A stretch of DNA of 64,000 nt from Rhizobium leguminosarum (lineage in GTDB: Bacteria > Pseudomonadota > Alphaproteobacteria > Rhizobiales > Rhizobiaceae): positions 3,932,501 through 3,996,500 of the forward strand of contig NZ_JAGIOR010000001.1 of the NCBI RefSeq assembly GCF_017876795.1, given 5' to 3'. The notes under the pieces were generated by a model, which was not told where the DNA came from, ran no database searches, and saw nothing but the letters and a program-made list of their open reading frames with translations. A program made the translations under genes and the position numbers. Shown here one piece after another: positions 9,748 through 18,460 of this stretch (positions are counted from its first letter, which is position 1; every line of letters starts with the position of its first letter).

Positions 9748-9997
9748 CGCCGACACCATCCACGGCGTCGCCTTCTTCTACTGGGCAAACCGCCTGATGC
9801 TTTCGCTCGGCGAACCGACGCCGGCGAAGTAGCGAAGTTCAGGACTAACCGCGCAAGCGACATCAAACAAGGTTGAGGCAAGGCTGGACAGGTCAAATGG
9901 TCCCGCCTTGCAGTCTGTGCGCCGCATAGTCAGCAAGGGTCGTGCCGTGAGCATCACGGTTCGACTATCCCTCTGCCGCAAGGACGCCGCGCCGGAC

Positions 9998-10726
9998 ATG
10001 AACATGACGAATGCTCTCGACAATCACCTTGCGGCCTATACGGGCGATAACCTCTACGATTTCGACAACCAAATATTGCTGAACTGGTATCCGCCTCGAA
10101 TTGCCGCCTTATGCGAAGGCGCATCCTCGCTGCTTGAGCTCGGCCTCGGGCATGGATACACGACGTCGATTCTCTCGAAGAATTTCGAACGCCATCTCGT
10201 CCTCGACGGCTCGCCAGCTGTCATCGCGAATTTCAAGGCGGCGTATCCAGATTGCCCTGTGGAAGTCCGCGAGACCTATTTCGAGGTCTTCGACACTGGC
10301 GAGCGCTTCGACGTCATCGTCATGGGGTTTATCCTCGAACATGTCGACGACCCGGTCCAGATCATGGCGGCCTACAGGAAATTCCTGAAACCGGGCGGAC
10401 GTATGTTCGTTGCGGTCCCGAATGCCGAGGTGCTCAATCGCCGCCTTGGTCATCTGGCGGGTCTCTTGCCCGACATGCAGGCGCTGTCCGCCAACGATCA
10501 TTTGCTCGGACATCAGCGCTATTATACGGTCGACACCCTGAAGACGGATATCGATCGGGCTGGCTATGATGCCGCAAGGCTGGAAGGCATCTACCTGAAG
10601 CCGTTGACCACGTCTCAGCTCGTCGCTCTCAATCTGAGCGGAGCCATCATCCGAAGCCTCTGCGAGGTCGGAATCAATTATCCCGAGCTTTCCTGCGGCA
10701 TCCTGGCGGAAATCACCCCACGATGA
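9998..10726 (+). CDS. SAM-dependent class I methyltransferase
   Basis: About 242 residues from MNMTNALDNHLAAYTG; the frame is open from 9908 but the extra N-terminus is unlike the family. Motif I is SLLELGLGHGYTTSILS, with LVLDGSP as the acidic post-II strand, FDVIVMGFILEHVDDP as motif II/post-motif, and FLKPGGRMFVAVPNAEVLNR as motif III. This layout matches the Methyltransf_11/23 type acting on small molecules or sugars. It opens a tightly packed operon that runs to 16011. Its stop overlaps the earliest possible start of the next gene. The second methyltransferase at 15250 shares the EHVDDP/EHLDDP and PNA elements, so the two may be distant paralogues closing the ends of the operon. Confidence 0.85.
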   Translation: MNMTNALDNHLAAYTGDNLYDFDNQILLNWYPPRIAALCEGASSLLELGLGHGYTTSILSKNFERHLVLDGSPAVIANFKAAYPDCPVEVRETYFEVFDTGERFDVIVMGFILEHVDDPVQIMAAYRKFLKPGGRMFVAVPNAEVLNRRLGHLAGLLPDMQALSANDHLLGHQRYYTVDTLKTDIDRAGYDAARLEGIYLKPLTTSQLVALNLSGAIIRSLCEVGINYPELSCGILAEITPR

Positions 10727-10770
10727 TTGGCGCCGGACCATGCACAATGGCACGTGCCTCGGAGCCACGG

Positions 10771-11619
10771 ATGAAGGTTCTCCTCGTCGGCGGATCATCG
10801 GCTTTGGCTCACGCTATTCGCAAACCGCTATCCGCGTCTGCGGAAGTGATCACCGCTGGCCGTACGGAATGTGATATCAGGCTGGATATTGCTGACATCT
10901 CGGGTGCGGAACTTCCGTCAGGTATCGATGCCGTGATCAACACGGCTGCCGCGTTCGCCGATTCATCCCTTGCCGATCTGGAGCAGGCGGCAAAAGCGAA
11001 TGTTCTTGGCCCGGTTTCACTGATGAGACTATGCGAAGCTGCTGAGGTTCAACAACTAGTCCACATCTCCAGCATCTTTGCCGAGCTTGCCCCTACCTCA
11101 CCTTTCTTCGGCGCCTACGCGCTTTCGAAACGGCATGCAGAGGAATGGCTGGAACTTGCTGCGGCGAGCAGCAGTGTCAAAGTCACTGTGTTGCGACCTT
11201 CGCAGTTCTACGGGACGGGTGCGTTCAACCGGCGTCACCAACCGTTCCTGTCGACGATCATCGATCGCGCTAGAAAGGGCGAAGACATTGCGATCTACGG
11301 AAACAACGACGCGCTTCGCAATTTCATCCATGTCGATGACGTGGCAGAGGTGATTGTACGCTCCGTCCGGAGGCAGGTTGCCGGCACCTATCGATGCGTC
11401 AGTCAGGCGAACCTGCGGTATTCCGATATCGCCAAGGCGGCAATCGAAGCTTTTTCCAGCCGAAGCACAATCAAGTTTCTGAGTGACAAGCCCGATATCG
11501 CCGACAATGCCTTCCCACCGGATGAAACGCTTTATCGGCTCGTCGATTATTTTCCGCAGATCTCCTTCAAGAGAGGCATGCAGATGGAAGCAGCTGCGAC
11601 GAACGGAGCGGCGGCATGA
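10771..11619 (+). CDS. NAD-dependent epimerase/dehydratase (extended SDR)
   Basis: 282 residues from MKVLLVGGSSALAHAIRKPL. The Rossmann Gly-rich loop (GGSSALA) is a degenerate form of GxxGxxG. Asp pairs follow (CDIRLDIADI), then VINTAAAFADSS, the catalytic SSIF region and YALSK (Tyr-x-x-x-Lys), and LRPSQFYGTGAF. NFIHVDDVAEVI is the usual sugar-nucleotide epimerase segment. GGAG at 10761 favours this start; an alternative ATG at 10723 overlaps the preceding stop. It probably works on a nucleotide sugar or a related polyol. The next gene starts 4 bp before its stop. Confidence 0.86.
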   Translation: MKVLLVGGSSALAHAIRKPLSASAEVITAGRTECDIRLDIADISGAELPSGIDAVINTAAAFADSSLADLEQAAKANVLGPVSLMRLCEAAEVQQLVHISSIFAELAPTSPFFGAYALSKRHAEEWLELAAASSSVKVTVLRPSQFYGTGAFNRRHQPFLSTIIDRARKGEDIAIYGNNDALRNFIHVDDVAEVIVRSVRRQVAGTYRCVSQANLRYSDIAKAAIEAFSSRSTIKFLSDKPDIADNAFPPDETLYRLVDYFPQISFKRGMQMEAAATNGAAA

Positions 11620-12593
11620 AGACGATACTCGTCTCCGGTGCAAGCGGTATCGTTGGATACGGCATTCTGCGTTCGTTGCGGAAGTCGGGCTATGATTTGC
11701 GTCTTGTGGGGACGTCGATATATCCGGAATCGGCTGCGAACGGCTTCAGCGACCTGTTCATTCTGGCGCCGAAGACAACCGATCCGCAGTACATGCCATG
11801 GCTACGAGGGGTGATCCATGACCATAGGGTCGACATGGTCATTCCAGGCATAGAAGCCGATCTCTATGCCTGGGTCAGTCAGGCCGCCGAGATAAGGGAG
11901 GCAGGCGCCTTGCCGCTTCTCAACAATCTCGATCTGATCGAGACCTGCCGTGACAAATGGGGCTTCTATCAGCGACTGCAGCAGGCAGGCGTCGCTTGCG
12001 CGATCGACACGACGCTGGACGACGAATTTGACGTTCTCGAGCGGAGGTACGGACTGCCTTTCATCGTCAAGCCGCGCCGGGGTTTCGGCTCCAAGGGTGT
12101 CGTCAAAGTTAGCGCGCCGGAGGATTTCGAAACGTGCCGCCAGGATGTCGGCAAGCTATCCGTTGCGCAGCGCTATACCGGATCCGATGATGCCGAATAC
12201 ACAATCGCCGCTTTCGGAGATGGGCAGGGTCATTTTTCGGCGAGCATGGCCATGCGCCGCCGGCTGTCGAAGGATGGGTTTACCGACGCTGCCGAGGTCG
12301 TTTCTATCGGTCCTTTTCTGGATGCGATGGGCGATCTCTGCACTCTTTTCCAGCCGATCGGGCCGACCAATTTCCAGTTTCGTATGGATGGGGGCAAGGC
12401 GAAGTTGCTGGAAATTAACCCGCGGATTTCCTCTTCCACGTCCATCCGCACTGCTTTTGGTTACAACGAGAGCGCAATGGCCGTCGGCTACTACCTGTTC
12501 GGCGTGCTGCCGGATCAGCCCGTGATCAAGGGCGGCAGGGCAATACGTTACACCGAGGATCTGGTTACATTCGATGATCGCGTTCATTTCTGA
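11616..12593 (+). CDS. ATP-grasp domain protein (carbamoyl-phosphate synthase-like ligase)
   Basis: 325 residues. An N-terminal Rossmann-like pre-ATP-grasp domain starts MKTILVSGASGIVGYGI. The ATP-grasp domain shows LPFIVKPRRGFGSKGVVKV (ATP-binding Lys and flexible Gly loop, about residues 148-166) and KLLEINPRISSSTS (metal-binding Glu and Asn). ATP-grasp ligases form an acyl-phosphate then a C-N or C-S bond, so a carboxylate-amine condensation is expected; the substrates are unknown. It overlaps the SDR by 4 bp and the phosphoesterase by 20 bp, evidence for tight co-translation. ATP-grasp proteins of this form occur in capsule and natural-product loci. Confidence 0.85.
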   Translation: MKTILVSGASGIVGYGILRSLRKSGYDLRLVGTSIYPESAANGFSDLFILAPKTTDPQYMPWLRGVIHDHRVDMVIPGIEADLYAWVSQAAEIREAGALPLLNNLDLIETCRDKWGFYQRLQQAGVACAIDTTLDDEFDVLERRYGLPFIVKPRRGFGSKGVVKVSAPEDFETCRQDVGKLSVAQRYTGSDDAEYTIAAFGDGQGHFSASMAMRRRLSKDGFTDAAEVVSIGPFLDAMGDLCTLFQPIGPTNFQFRMDGGKAKLLEINPRISSSTSIRTAFGYNESAMAVGYYLFGVLPDQPVIKGGRAIRYTEDLVTFDDRVHF

Positions 12594-13248
12594 TATTCAC
12601 GGCAATTACGAAGCACTGAAGGTCGTGCTGGCTGAGATCGATCGTATGGGCATCGATCGCATCTATTGCGCCGGGGATGTGGTCGGCTACTATTCTCAGG
12701 TCAATGAATGTTGCGACGAGCTTCGCGGACGAAACATTCCGGTCGTCATGGGCAATCACGATTGGTACATGGCGGGCGGCGGCTTTTGCGTTCGCTCCCG
12801 AAGCGTGAACGATTGCCTCGTCTATCTCCGCCGCGTGATAACCGACGAAAATCTCCAATGGCTGAGGACATTTCCCGTCCAGATGCGAGTAGACGGCGTT
12901 CACATGGTGCACGGTGGATGGTCGGATCCGATTGATGAATATCTGGAACCGACGCGCGAATACTTTGATCGCCTCGAGGGCCGTTTCTTCCTCTCCGGTC
13001 ACAATCACATGCAAAGCCTGCACGACTTCGGGCCCAAGGTCTACTGCAATCCCGGTTCGGTGGGACAGCCGCGCGATGGTGATCCGCGAGCGGCCTTCGC
13101 AACTTTCGATGTAACAGCATTCGAGCTTCATCGTGTCGTCTACGACATGCAGCCTGTCTTCGACCTCATGGATGCGGCAGGCTTCAACGACTACTACTAT
13201 GGTGGCCTGAAAACCGGGGCCAGAAATCTAAGGCGTCTCGCTGACTGA
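12574..13248 (+). CDS. Calcineurin-like metallophosphoesterase
   Basis: 224 residues. Five metallophosphoesterase motifs are in order: SDIHGN (D7, H9), GDVVGYY, GNHDW, VHGGWSD and SGHNHM, followed by NPGSVGQPRDGDPRA, the classic YfcE/MJ0936-like ending. It would bind two metal ions and cleave phosphomono- or diesters. The gene begins 20 bp inside the ATP-grasp gene and ends 37 bp before the first beta-propeller gene. A phosphoesterase within a sugar/ligase operon suggests removal of a phosphate from a pathway intermediate (inference). Confidence 0.9.
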   Translation: MIAFISDIHGNYEALKVVLAEIDRMGIDRIYCAGDVVGYYSQVNECCDELRGRNIPVVMGNHDWYMAGGGFCVRSRSVNDCLVYLRRVITDENLQWLRTFPVQMRVDGVHMVHGGWSDPIDEYLEPTREYFDRLEGRFFLSGHNHMQSLHDFGPKVYCNPGSVGQPRDGDPRAAFATFDVTAFELHRVVYDMQPVFDLMDAAGFNDYYYGGLKTGARNLRRLAD

Positions 13249-13285
13249 CAACGGCGTGAGACGAGGCGCCAGATGAGGATAAACA

Positions 13286-14260
13286 GTGTTCACATGGGAA
13301 AAGCTTGGGCAAATTTACGACCCGGGCAGGCATGCAAGACATCCGCAGTTGAAGCAATTCGGACAATCCCCCTCGGCGCTTGTTCTGGAGGATCGCATCC
13401 GCGTGTACTTCTGCGCCCGGCCGGAGCCGGATGCGAACGGCCAGTATGTAAGCCATGCAACCTATCTCGAGCTGGACAGGGATGATCCGAAAACGATCAT
13501 CAATATCAATGAAGGCGGCCCCATTCTCGAACTCGGTGGCTATGGCGCGTTCGACGAGTTCGGCACCTATCCGATTTCGGTCGCAAAACACGCAGAGGAA
13601 GTATGGGCCTATTACGCCGGGATAACCCGCTGCGAATCCGTTCCGTTCAATGCCGCGATCGGACTCGCGATCAGCCGGGATGGGGGGCTTTCCTTTACAC
13701 GTGCCGGCGCCGGACCTGTGCTCTGCTACGATCCGGACGAGCCGTTCCTGCTCGGCAGCCCGCGGATCAGGCGGTTCGATGGCCGCTGGTATCTCTGGTA
13801 TGTCGCTGGCCGCAGGTGGCTGGCTGGAGGCAGCCGGCCTGAGCCCGTCTACACGATCCGGATGGCTTCCTCTGACGACGGCGTCAACTGGAAGAAGCAT
13901 GGCCGCGATCTGCTGGCCGATGTGCTTGGTCCGAACGAATGCCAGGCCTGTGCCGATGTGACCTTCCGCAGCGGGCGCTACCACATGTTCTATTCCTATA
14001 GGGAGGCACTCAACTACAAATCGGGAGAGGGTGGCTATCGCATCGGCTATGCTTATTCTGATGACATGCTGACCTGGATACGCCGCGACGATCTGGCCGG
14101 CCTGCAACGCTCGTCAGAGGGATGGGATTCCGAAATGGTGAATTATCCCAATCTGTTTACCGTCGGCGACGATATCTACCTGCTCTACCAGGGCAACGGT
14201 ATGGGCCGCACGGGATTCGGCCTCGCGCGGCTTGCCGGCACCGGCGACTGGGGGTTCTGA
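13286..14260 (+). CDS. Glycosidase-like five-bladed beta-propeller protein, copy 1
   Basis: 324 residues starting with GTG at 13286 (GAGG 9 bp upstream). Repeated blade-like elements are VYFCARPE, WAYYAGITRCE, WYLWYVAG, YHMFYSYREA and IYLLYQGNGMG, the aromatic strand pattern of GH43/GH32/GH130-type propellers. Acidic residues in positions suitable for catalysis include NECQA and GWDSEM. It begins WEKLGQIYDPGRH, matching its downstream neighbour WEKLGKIFDPTEH. The two share spacing and motifs throughout, so they are a tandem duplication. No signal peptide, so it would act in the cytosol, perhaps on an activated or lipid-linked intermediate (inference). Confidence 0.78.
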   Translation: MFTWEKLGQIYDPGRHARHPQLKQFGQSPSALVLEDRIRVYFCARPEPDANGQYVSHATYLELDRDDPKTIININEGGPILELGGYGAFDEFGTYPISVAKHAEEVWAYYAGITRCESVPFNAAIGLAISRDGGLSFTRAGAGPVLCYDPDEPFLLGSPRIRRFDGRWYLWYVAGRRWLAGGSRPEPVYTIRMASSDDGVNWKKHGRDLLADVLGPNECQACADVTFRSGRYHMFYSYREALNYKSGEGGYRIGYAYSDDMLTWIRRDDLAGLQRSSEGWDSEMVNYPNLFTVGDDIYLLYQGNGMGRTGFGLARLAGTGDWGF

Positions 14261-15213
14261 TGCGCTGGGAAAAGCTTGGAAAAATATTCGATCCGACCGA
14301 GCATGCGCTGCCGAACAATTGCGTTGAGTTTGCGCAATCTCCGCAGACGTTGGTCATGGAAGACCGCGTTCGGGTTTACTTTTCGACGCGCGAGCGCGAC
14401 AGCGTCGGCAAGTACCTCAGTCATATCGCCTACGCAGATTTCGATAAGGGAATGAAGAAGCTGCTAGGCGTCTCGCAGCACACCGTTCTGCCGCTCGGCG
14501 AGCTTGGATGCTTCGACGAGCACGGGATATTCCCGATCAATGTCGTCCGCGATCATGACCGCGTAATCGGCTACACTACGGGCTGGAACCGCAAGGTATC
14601 GGTCTCTGCGGATGCCTCCATCGGCCTTGTTTACAGCGAGGACGAAGGACATACGTTCAAGCGCGTCGGCACCGGTCCTGTCATGACGGCAAGCTTGAGC
14701 GAGCCCTTTCTCGTTGCCGATGCATTCGTTCTGCGGCGAACCGATGGCTATCACATGTGGTATATCTTCGGGACGAAATGGAAGAAATTCGAGCAAAACG
14801 AAGCGCCGGATCGCGTCTACAAGATCGCCTATGCCTATTCGCAAGACGGGCGGGAATGGCAGCGGACAGGCGAGCAGATCATCGCCAACAGTCTCAATGA
14901 AGACGAGTGCCAGGCACTGCCGACCGTCTGCCACCATGGCGGCCGGTATCACATGTATTTCTGCTATCGGCAGGCCTATGGTTTCAGGACCGATCCTTCG
15001 GCAGGATACCGGATCGGATATGCATGGTCCGACGATATGGTGCGATGGACCCGCGACGATACCGCCGCGGGGATTGTTTCCGGCACAGGCGAATGGGACA
15101 GCGACATGCAGTGCTATCCGCATGTGTTCGAGTCGGATGGCAAGCTCTTCATGCTCTATAACGGCAACAACTTTGGCCGCTTCGGTTTCGGCCTCGCACA
15201 ATTAATTGATTGA
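14260..15213 (+). CDS. Glycosidase-like five-bladed beta-propeller protein, copy 2
   Basis: 317 residues starting MRWEKLGKIFDPTEHALPNN; its ATG overlaps the previous stop (TGATG). It parallels copy 1: QSPQTLVMEDRVRVYFSTRE versus QSPSALVLEDRIRVYFCARP, ECQALPTVCHHGGRYHMYF versus ECQACADVTFRSGRYHMFY, and EWDSDMQCYPHVF versus GWDSEMVNYPNLF. The acidic positions are conserved in both, so both may be active. The duplicates have diverged over much of their length, which suggests an old duplication with distinct substrates. A subset of such propellers in glycan loci are annotated as glycosyl hydrolase-like proteins without known chemistry. Confidence 0.78.
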   Translation: MRWEKLGKIFDPTEHALPNNCVEFAQSPQTLVMEDRVRVYFSTRERDSVGKYLSHIAYADFDKGMKKLLGVSQHTVLPLGELGCFDEHGIFPINVVRDHDRVIGYTTGWNRKVSVSADASIGLVYSEDEGHTFKRVGTGPVMTASLSEPFLVADAFVLRRTDGYHMWYIFGTKWKKFEQNEAPDRVYKIAYAYSQDGREWQRTGEQIIANSLNEDECQALPTVCHHGGRYHMYFCYRQAYGFRTDPSAGYRIGYAWSDDMVRWTRDDTAAGIVSGTGEWDSDMQCYPHVFESDGKLFMLYNGNNFGRFGFGLAQLID

Positions 15214-15249
15214 TATCGAACGGCCTCGCGCCGGCAGGGAGATACGGAT

Positions 15250-16011
15250 TTGACGTCGCAACGAGATTACAACGCCGAACTTGATGACTCGCATCTTTCG
15301 GCTAACGAGAAATATGTTTACGGCTTCGACTACGACGTCATGCATCCCTACATGATCAAGTCGTTCAAGCCGTTTTTCCGCCCGGGCAATCTGTTGGAAC
15401 TCGGCAGCTACAATGGCAGTTTCACGAAACGCTTCCTGCCGTTTTTCGAGGACGTTACCTGCGTGGAGGCGTCCGATGCCGCCATCGCCGAAGCAAGGGA
15501 GACACTCGGCGATCGGGTGAAGTTCGTCCATGCTCTCTTCGAAGAAGTGGAACTGCCTGTCCGCTACGACAACATTGTGCTGACCCACGTTCTTGAGCAT
15601 CTCGACGATCCCGTCGGCGTTCTTCGCCGGATCAATGATGAATGGCTCGCCGAAGGCGGGCGTCTCTTCCTCGTCTGCCCGAATGCCAATGCGCCGTCGC
15701 GCCAGATTGCGGTCAAGATGGGCCTGATCAGCCACAACACGGCAATTACACCGGCAGAGGAAGTTCACGGCCATCGAAACACCTACACATTGGACACTCT
15801 GGAGCGCGAATGCGTTGCGGCTGGCCTCGACGTTGTCCATCGCTCCGGTGTGTTCTTCAAGGCGCTCGCCAACTTCCAATGGGACCGCTTGCTGAAGACA
15901 GACATCGTCTCGCCTGAATATTTGGAGGGATGTTTCAAGCTTGGCCAAGTTTATCCGGATCTATGCGCGAGCATTTTCCTCATGTGTGAGACGGGCAAGG
16001 CAATGCGTTAG
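15250..16011 (+). CDS. SAM-dependent class I methyltransferase, second copy
   Basis: 253 residues from a TTG start at 15250 with GGGAGAT about 9 bp upstream. Motif I is NLLELGSYNGSFTKRFLPF, then CVEASDAAI, NIVLTHVLEHLDDPVGVL and GGRLFLVCPNANAPSRQ. The overall order matches the operon's first gene, and the last helices (LGQVYPDLCASIFLMCETG versus VGINYPELSCGILAEI) also correspond. It is therefore related to, but not a recent copy of, that gene. Two paralogous methyltransferases in one operon suggest two methylations of the product or two similar acceptors (inference). It is the last gene of the tight block. Confidence 0.84.
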   Translation: MTSQRDYNAELDDSHLSANEKYVYGFDYDVMHPYMIKSFKPFFRPGNLLELGSYNGSFTKRFLPFFEDVTCVEASDAAIAEARETLGDRVKFVHALFEEVELPVRYDNIVLTHVLEHLDDPVGVLRRINDEWLAEGGRLFLVCPNANAPSRQIAVKMGLISHNTAITPAEEVHGHRNTYTLDTLERECVAAGLDVVHRSGVFFKALANFQWDRLLKTDIVSPEYLEGCFKLGQVYPDLCASIFLMCETGKAMR

Positions 16012-16232
16012 TTCGCTACCTTTTTAGCATGGCCTGTGATCGCAGCTTGTGAACCGGGCGCAGCCCTGGGCCGTTATGTCGGTGCCGAACCCGCGCTGGC
16101 CGAGTTTGTGCGGTCAAGCTTGAGACAAGCTCAAAACGCTCAACTCTGCGATATCGAGGCGAATCTGTATCCGACCGAGGCTGAATACGGCTCGGCGTCT
16201 ACGATTGTCAGAACCGTTCAAGGGGTACCCAG

Positions 16233-17132
16233 ATGCCGCGCGTATCGATTTGCATTCCCTCATACAATCCCGATTATTTCGAGCAGGCGCTAAGAAGCGC
16301 GCTTGCTCAAACATATACGGACGTTGAGATCATTGTGTCTGACGACTGCCCGACGGATGCCATCGAAAAGATATGCCAGCGCTATGCGGGGTTCCTGACC
16401 TACAGCCGCAACCCGAACCCGGGGCCGCTCACCAATCTTGTCAGAATGATGGAGTTGGCGCAGGGCGAATACATCAAGTTCGCCTTCGATGACGATATTC
16501 TGAACCCCTTCTGCGTGCAATTCCTGCTGGAAGCACTCGAAACCACCAGGCATCAAAACACCAAACTCGCCTTCTCGCCGCGCTTTACGATCAACAGCCA
16601 GGGCCACTTCACGAATCTGATCAACCCCTTTCAGGTTAGCGACGGCCTGAAAGTCATCAGCGGCCGCGATTTCATCTGGCTGACGGCCATGAGGCACCAC
16701 AACCTCATCGGGGAATACTCAACTGTCCTGTTCCGGAGAGAGGACTGTTTCACCAGCGACGGCGAGTTCCGCCTTTTCGACGTAAATGGTCTGATCCTTC
16801 CCGACCTCGCTGCCTGGCTCGATATCGCCCAGCGCGGCGCATTCGTCGCGCATCCCCAGCCGCTGTCCTATTTCAGACAGCACGAGAACGCGACCTCCAA
16901 TCCGGAAAAGAGCCCGAACTTCGTTCACTGCATTCTTTTCCATGAGAAGATTCTGAACTCCGCTCGCGAGCGCGGGTACGTCACGGACAAGGATCTCCCA
17001 GAGGCATACCGCAATCTGGCGAATGTGTACCGGTACTGGGTGGGGACGTTTCCGCAGCTCAAGGACTCGATCGAGCGCTTCGAAAGCTATGCCTTCAGCG
17101 GCTTCGCTCCTCCACTCGCTGCCAACTTCTAG
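16233..17132 (+). CDS. Family 2 glycosyltransferase
   Basis: 299 residues starting MPRVSICIPSYNPDYFEQAL, a GT-A fold N-terminus with ALAQTYTDVEIIVSDDCPTD (nucleotide-sugar binding Asp pair). The metal-binding DxD-type motif is FAFDDDILNP near residue 88. The C-terminal part has LSYFRQHENATSNPEKSP, typical of GT2 proteins of O-antigen loci. No membrane segment, so it acts at the cytoplasmic face. A 221-bp gap before it holds no supported gene. The transposable nest begins shortly after its stop. Confidence 0.9.
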   Translation: MPRVSICIPSYNPDYFEQALRSALAQTYTDVEIIVSDDCPTDAIEKICQRYAGFLTYSRNPNPGPLTNLVRMMELAQGEYIKFAFDDDILNPFCVQFLLEALETTRHQNTKLAFSPRFTINSQGHFTNLINPFQVSDGLKVISGRDFIWLTAMRHHNLIGEYSTVLFRREDCFTSDGEFRLFDVNGLILPDLAAWLDIAQRGAFVAHPQPLSYFRQHENATSNPEKSPNFVHCILFHEKILNSARERGYVTDKDLPEAYRNLANVYRYWVGTFPQLKDSIERFESYAFSGFAPPLAANF

Positions 17133-17262
17133 AGCGTTTCTGGCTTTGATTGAATCGTGAAGGATTGAACGAAGCCGCTTTCGCGGCATTTGGAGGATCT
17201 GATTGCATGAAGTGCTCTTGATTTGAAGGAATGGGCTGTTTTGCCCAACCTTCAAACAGGAG

Positions 17263-18133
17263 ATGACGATGATGGAGATGAGCCCTCTACGCCGGCGGAT
17301 GATCGAGGACATGACGATCCGCAACCTTTCGCCTGCGACGCAACGATCTTATTTGCATGCGGTGGCGAAGTTCTCGCGCTATTTCGGGCGATCGCCAGAC
17401 CGTCTCGGACTGGAAGACGTGCGTGCGTTTCAGGTGCATCTGGTGTCGTCGGGACTATCGTGGCCGGCCTTGAACCAGACAGTTTGTGCCCTCCGGTTCT
17501 TCTTTGGCGTCACGCTCGGTCATGCCGAGATACCGGAGCGCATTGCCTATGCCCGGACACCCGCCAAGCTGCCGACGATCCTAAGCGGCGACGCGAGATC
17601 GTGCGGTTTCTTGAAGCGGTTCCGAGCCTGAGAACCCGCACCGCACTGACGACAGCTTATGCGGCGGGGCTGCGCGCCTCGGAAGCTGTGCATCTCAAGG
17701 TCCGCGACATTGATGGCGAACGCGGCGTCATCCGCGTCGAGCATGGCAAGGGCGGAAAGGATCGCAACGTCATGCTGTCCGCGCAGTTGCTTGCGATCCT
17801 GCGGGTCTATTGGCGGCTGGCGAGACCCGAGGTCTGGCTGTTTCCGGGTCGGGACGAGACCAAGCCCATCGACGTCCAGGTCCTGTATTCTGCCTGCCGT
17901 TCGGCGTGCGCCGCGGCCGGCATCGACAAACGGGTGACGGTGCATACGCTGCGCCACAGCTTTGCACTACCCATCTTCTGGAAAGCGGAACCGACATCCG
18001 CATCATCCAGGTTCTGCTGGGCCACAACAACCTGTCCACCACGGCGCGCTATACGAAGGTCTCCAACGCCTTGATCCGCAGCACGACCAGTCCGCTCGAC
18101 CGTTTGACACTGGAGGTCGTGCCACCGAGTTGA
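17263..18133 (+). pseudogene. XerD-like tyrosine recombinase, two frameshifts
   Basis: The N-terminal frame (17263-17631) carries RNLSPATQRSYLHAVAKFSR and the SAM-like core-binding domain up to KLPTILSGD. The catalytic middle is in a second frame from about 17596: [50 protein letters not shown] third frame from about 17960 gives [20 protein letters not shown] and TTARYTKVS with the catalytic Tyr. The first break is explained by two extra bases near 17590 and the second by a small indel near 17965. All catalytic residues survive, so decay is recent. It belongs to the IS91-type unit. Confidence 0.88.
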
Positions 18134-18335
18134 GGTTGCCTCGCCATGGTGGCGGGATTTGAGGTGGCGGATATATTTCGTCGCTACGGGGTTGGATATC
18201 GTCAAATACACAATGCTCATCTCGGGCGCGTCGAGCGCCGCGTTATGAGCGCGGTAGAGATGTGCCGGACCGCTCGGCTGGGTGGGCATGTTCATGAATG
18301 TCAGGATTGCGACGCGATCCGTATCGCCTATAACT

Positions 18336-18375
18336 CCTGCCTTATGGGCAGATCCAGTAATGGGGAGCTGGCGGC
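18336..18375 (+). repeat. RIT left terminal inverted repeat (40 bp)
   Basis: Identical, base for base in reverse complement, to 21616-21655. The next base on each side does not match, so the repeat is exactly 40 bp. It begins inside the transposase codons, showing that its first 5-6 bases double as the target duplication. Confidence 0.92.
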
Positions 18376-18460
18376 CGCGGTGTCAGTATTTTCCTGTGAA
18401 TCGTCGATCTCTCACTCTTCATAACATGCCGCCGGTGTTGCCCCGTCTGCTCGGCCACTG

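Noticed and set aside
16036..16293. An 85-codon frame between the second methyltransferase and the GT2
   Set aside because: Overlaps the GT2 start by 61 bp, lacks a good ribosome site and any recognised motif.
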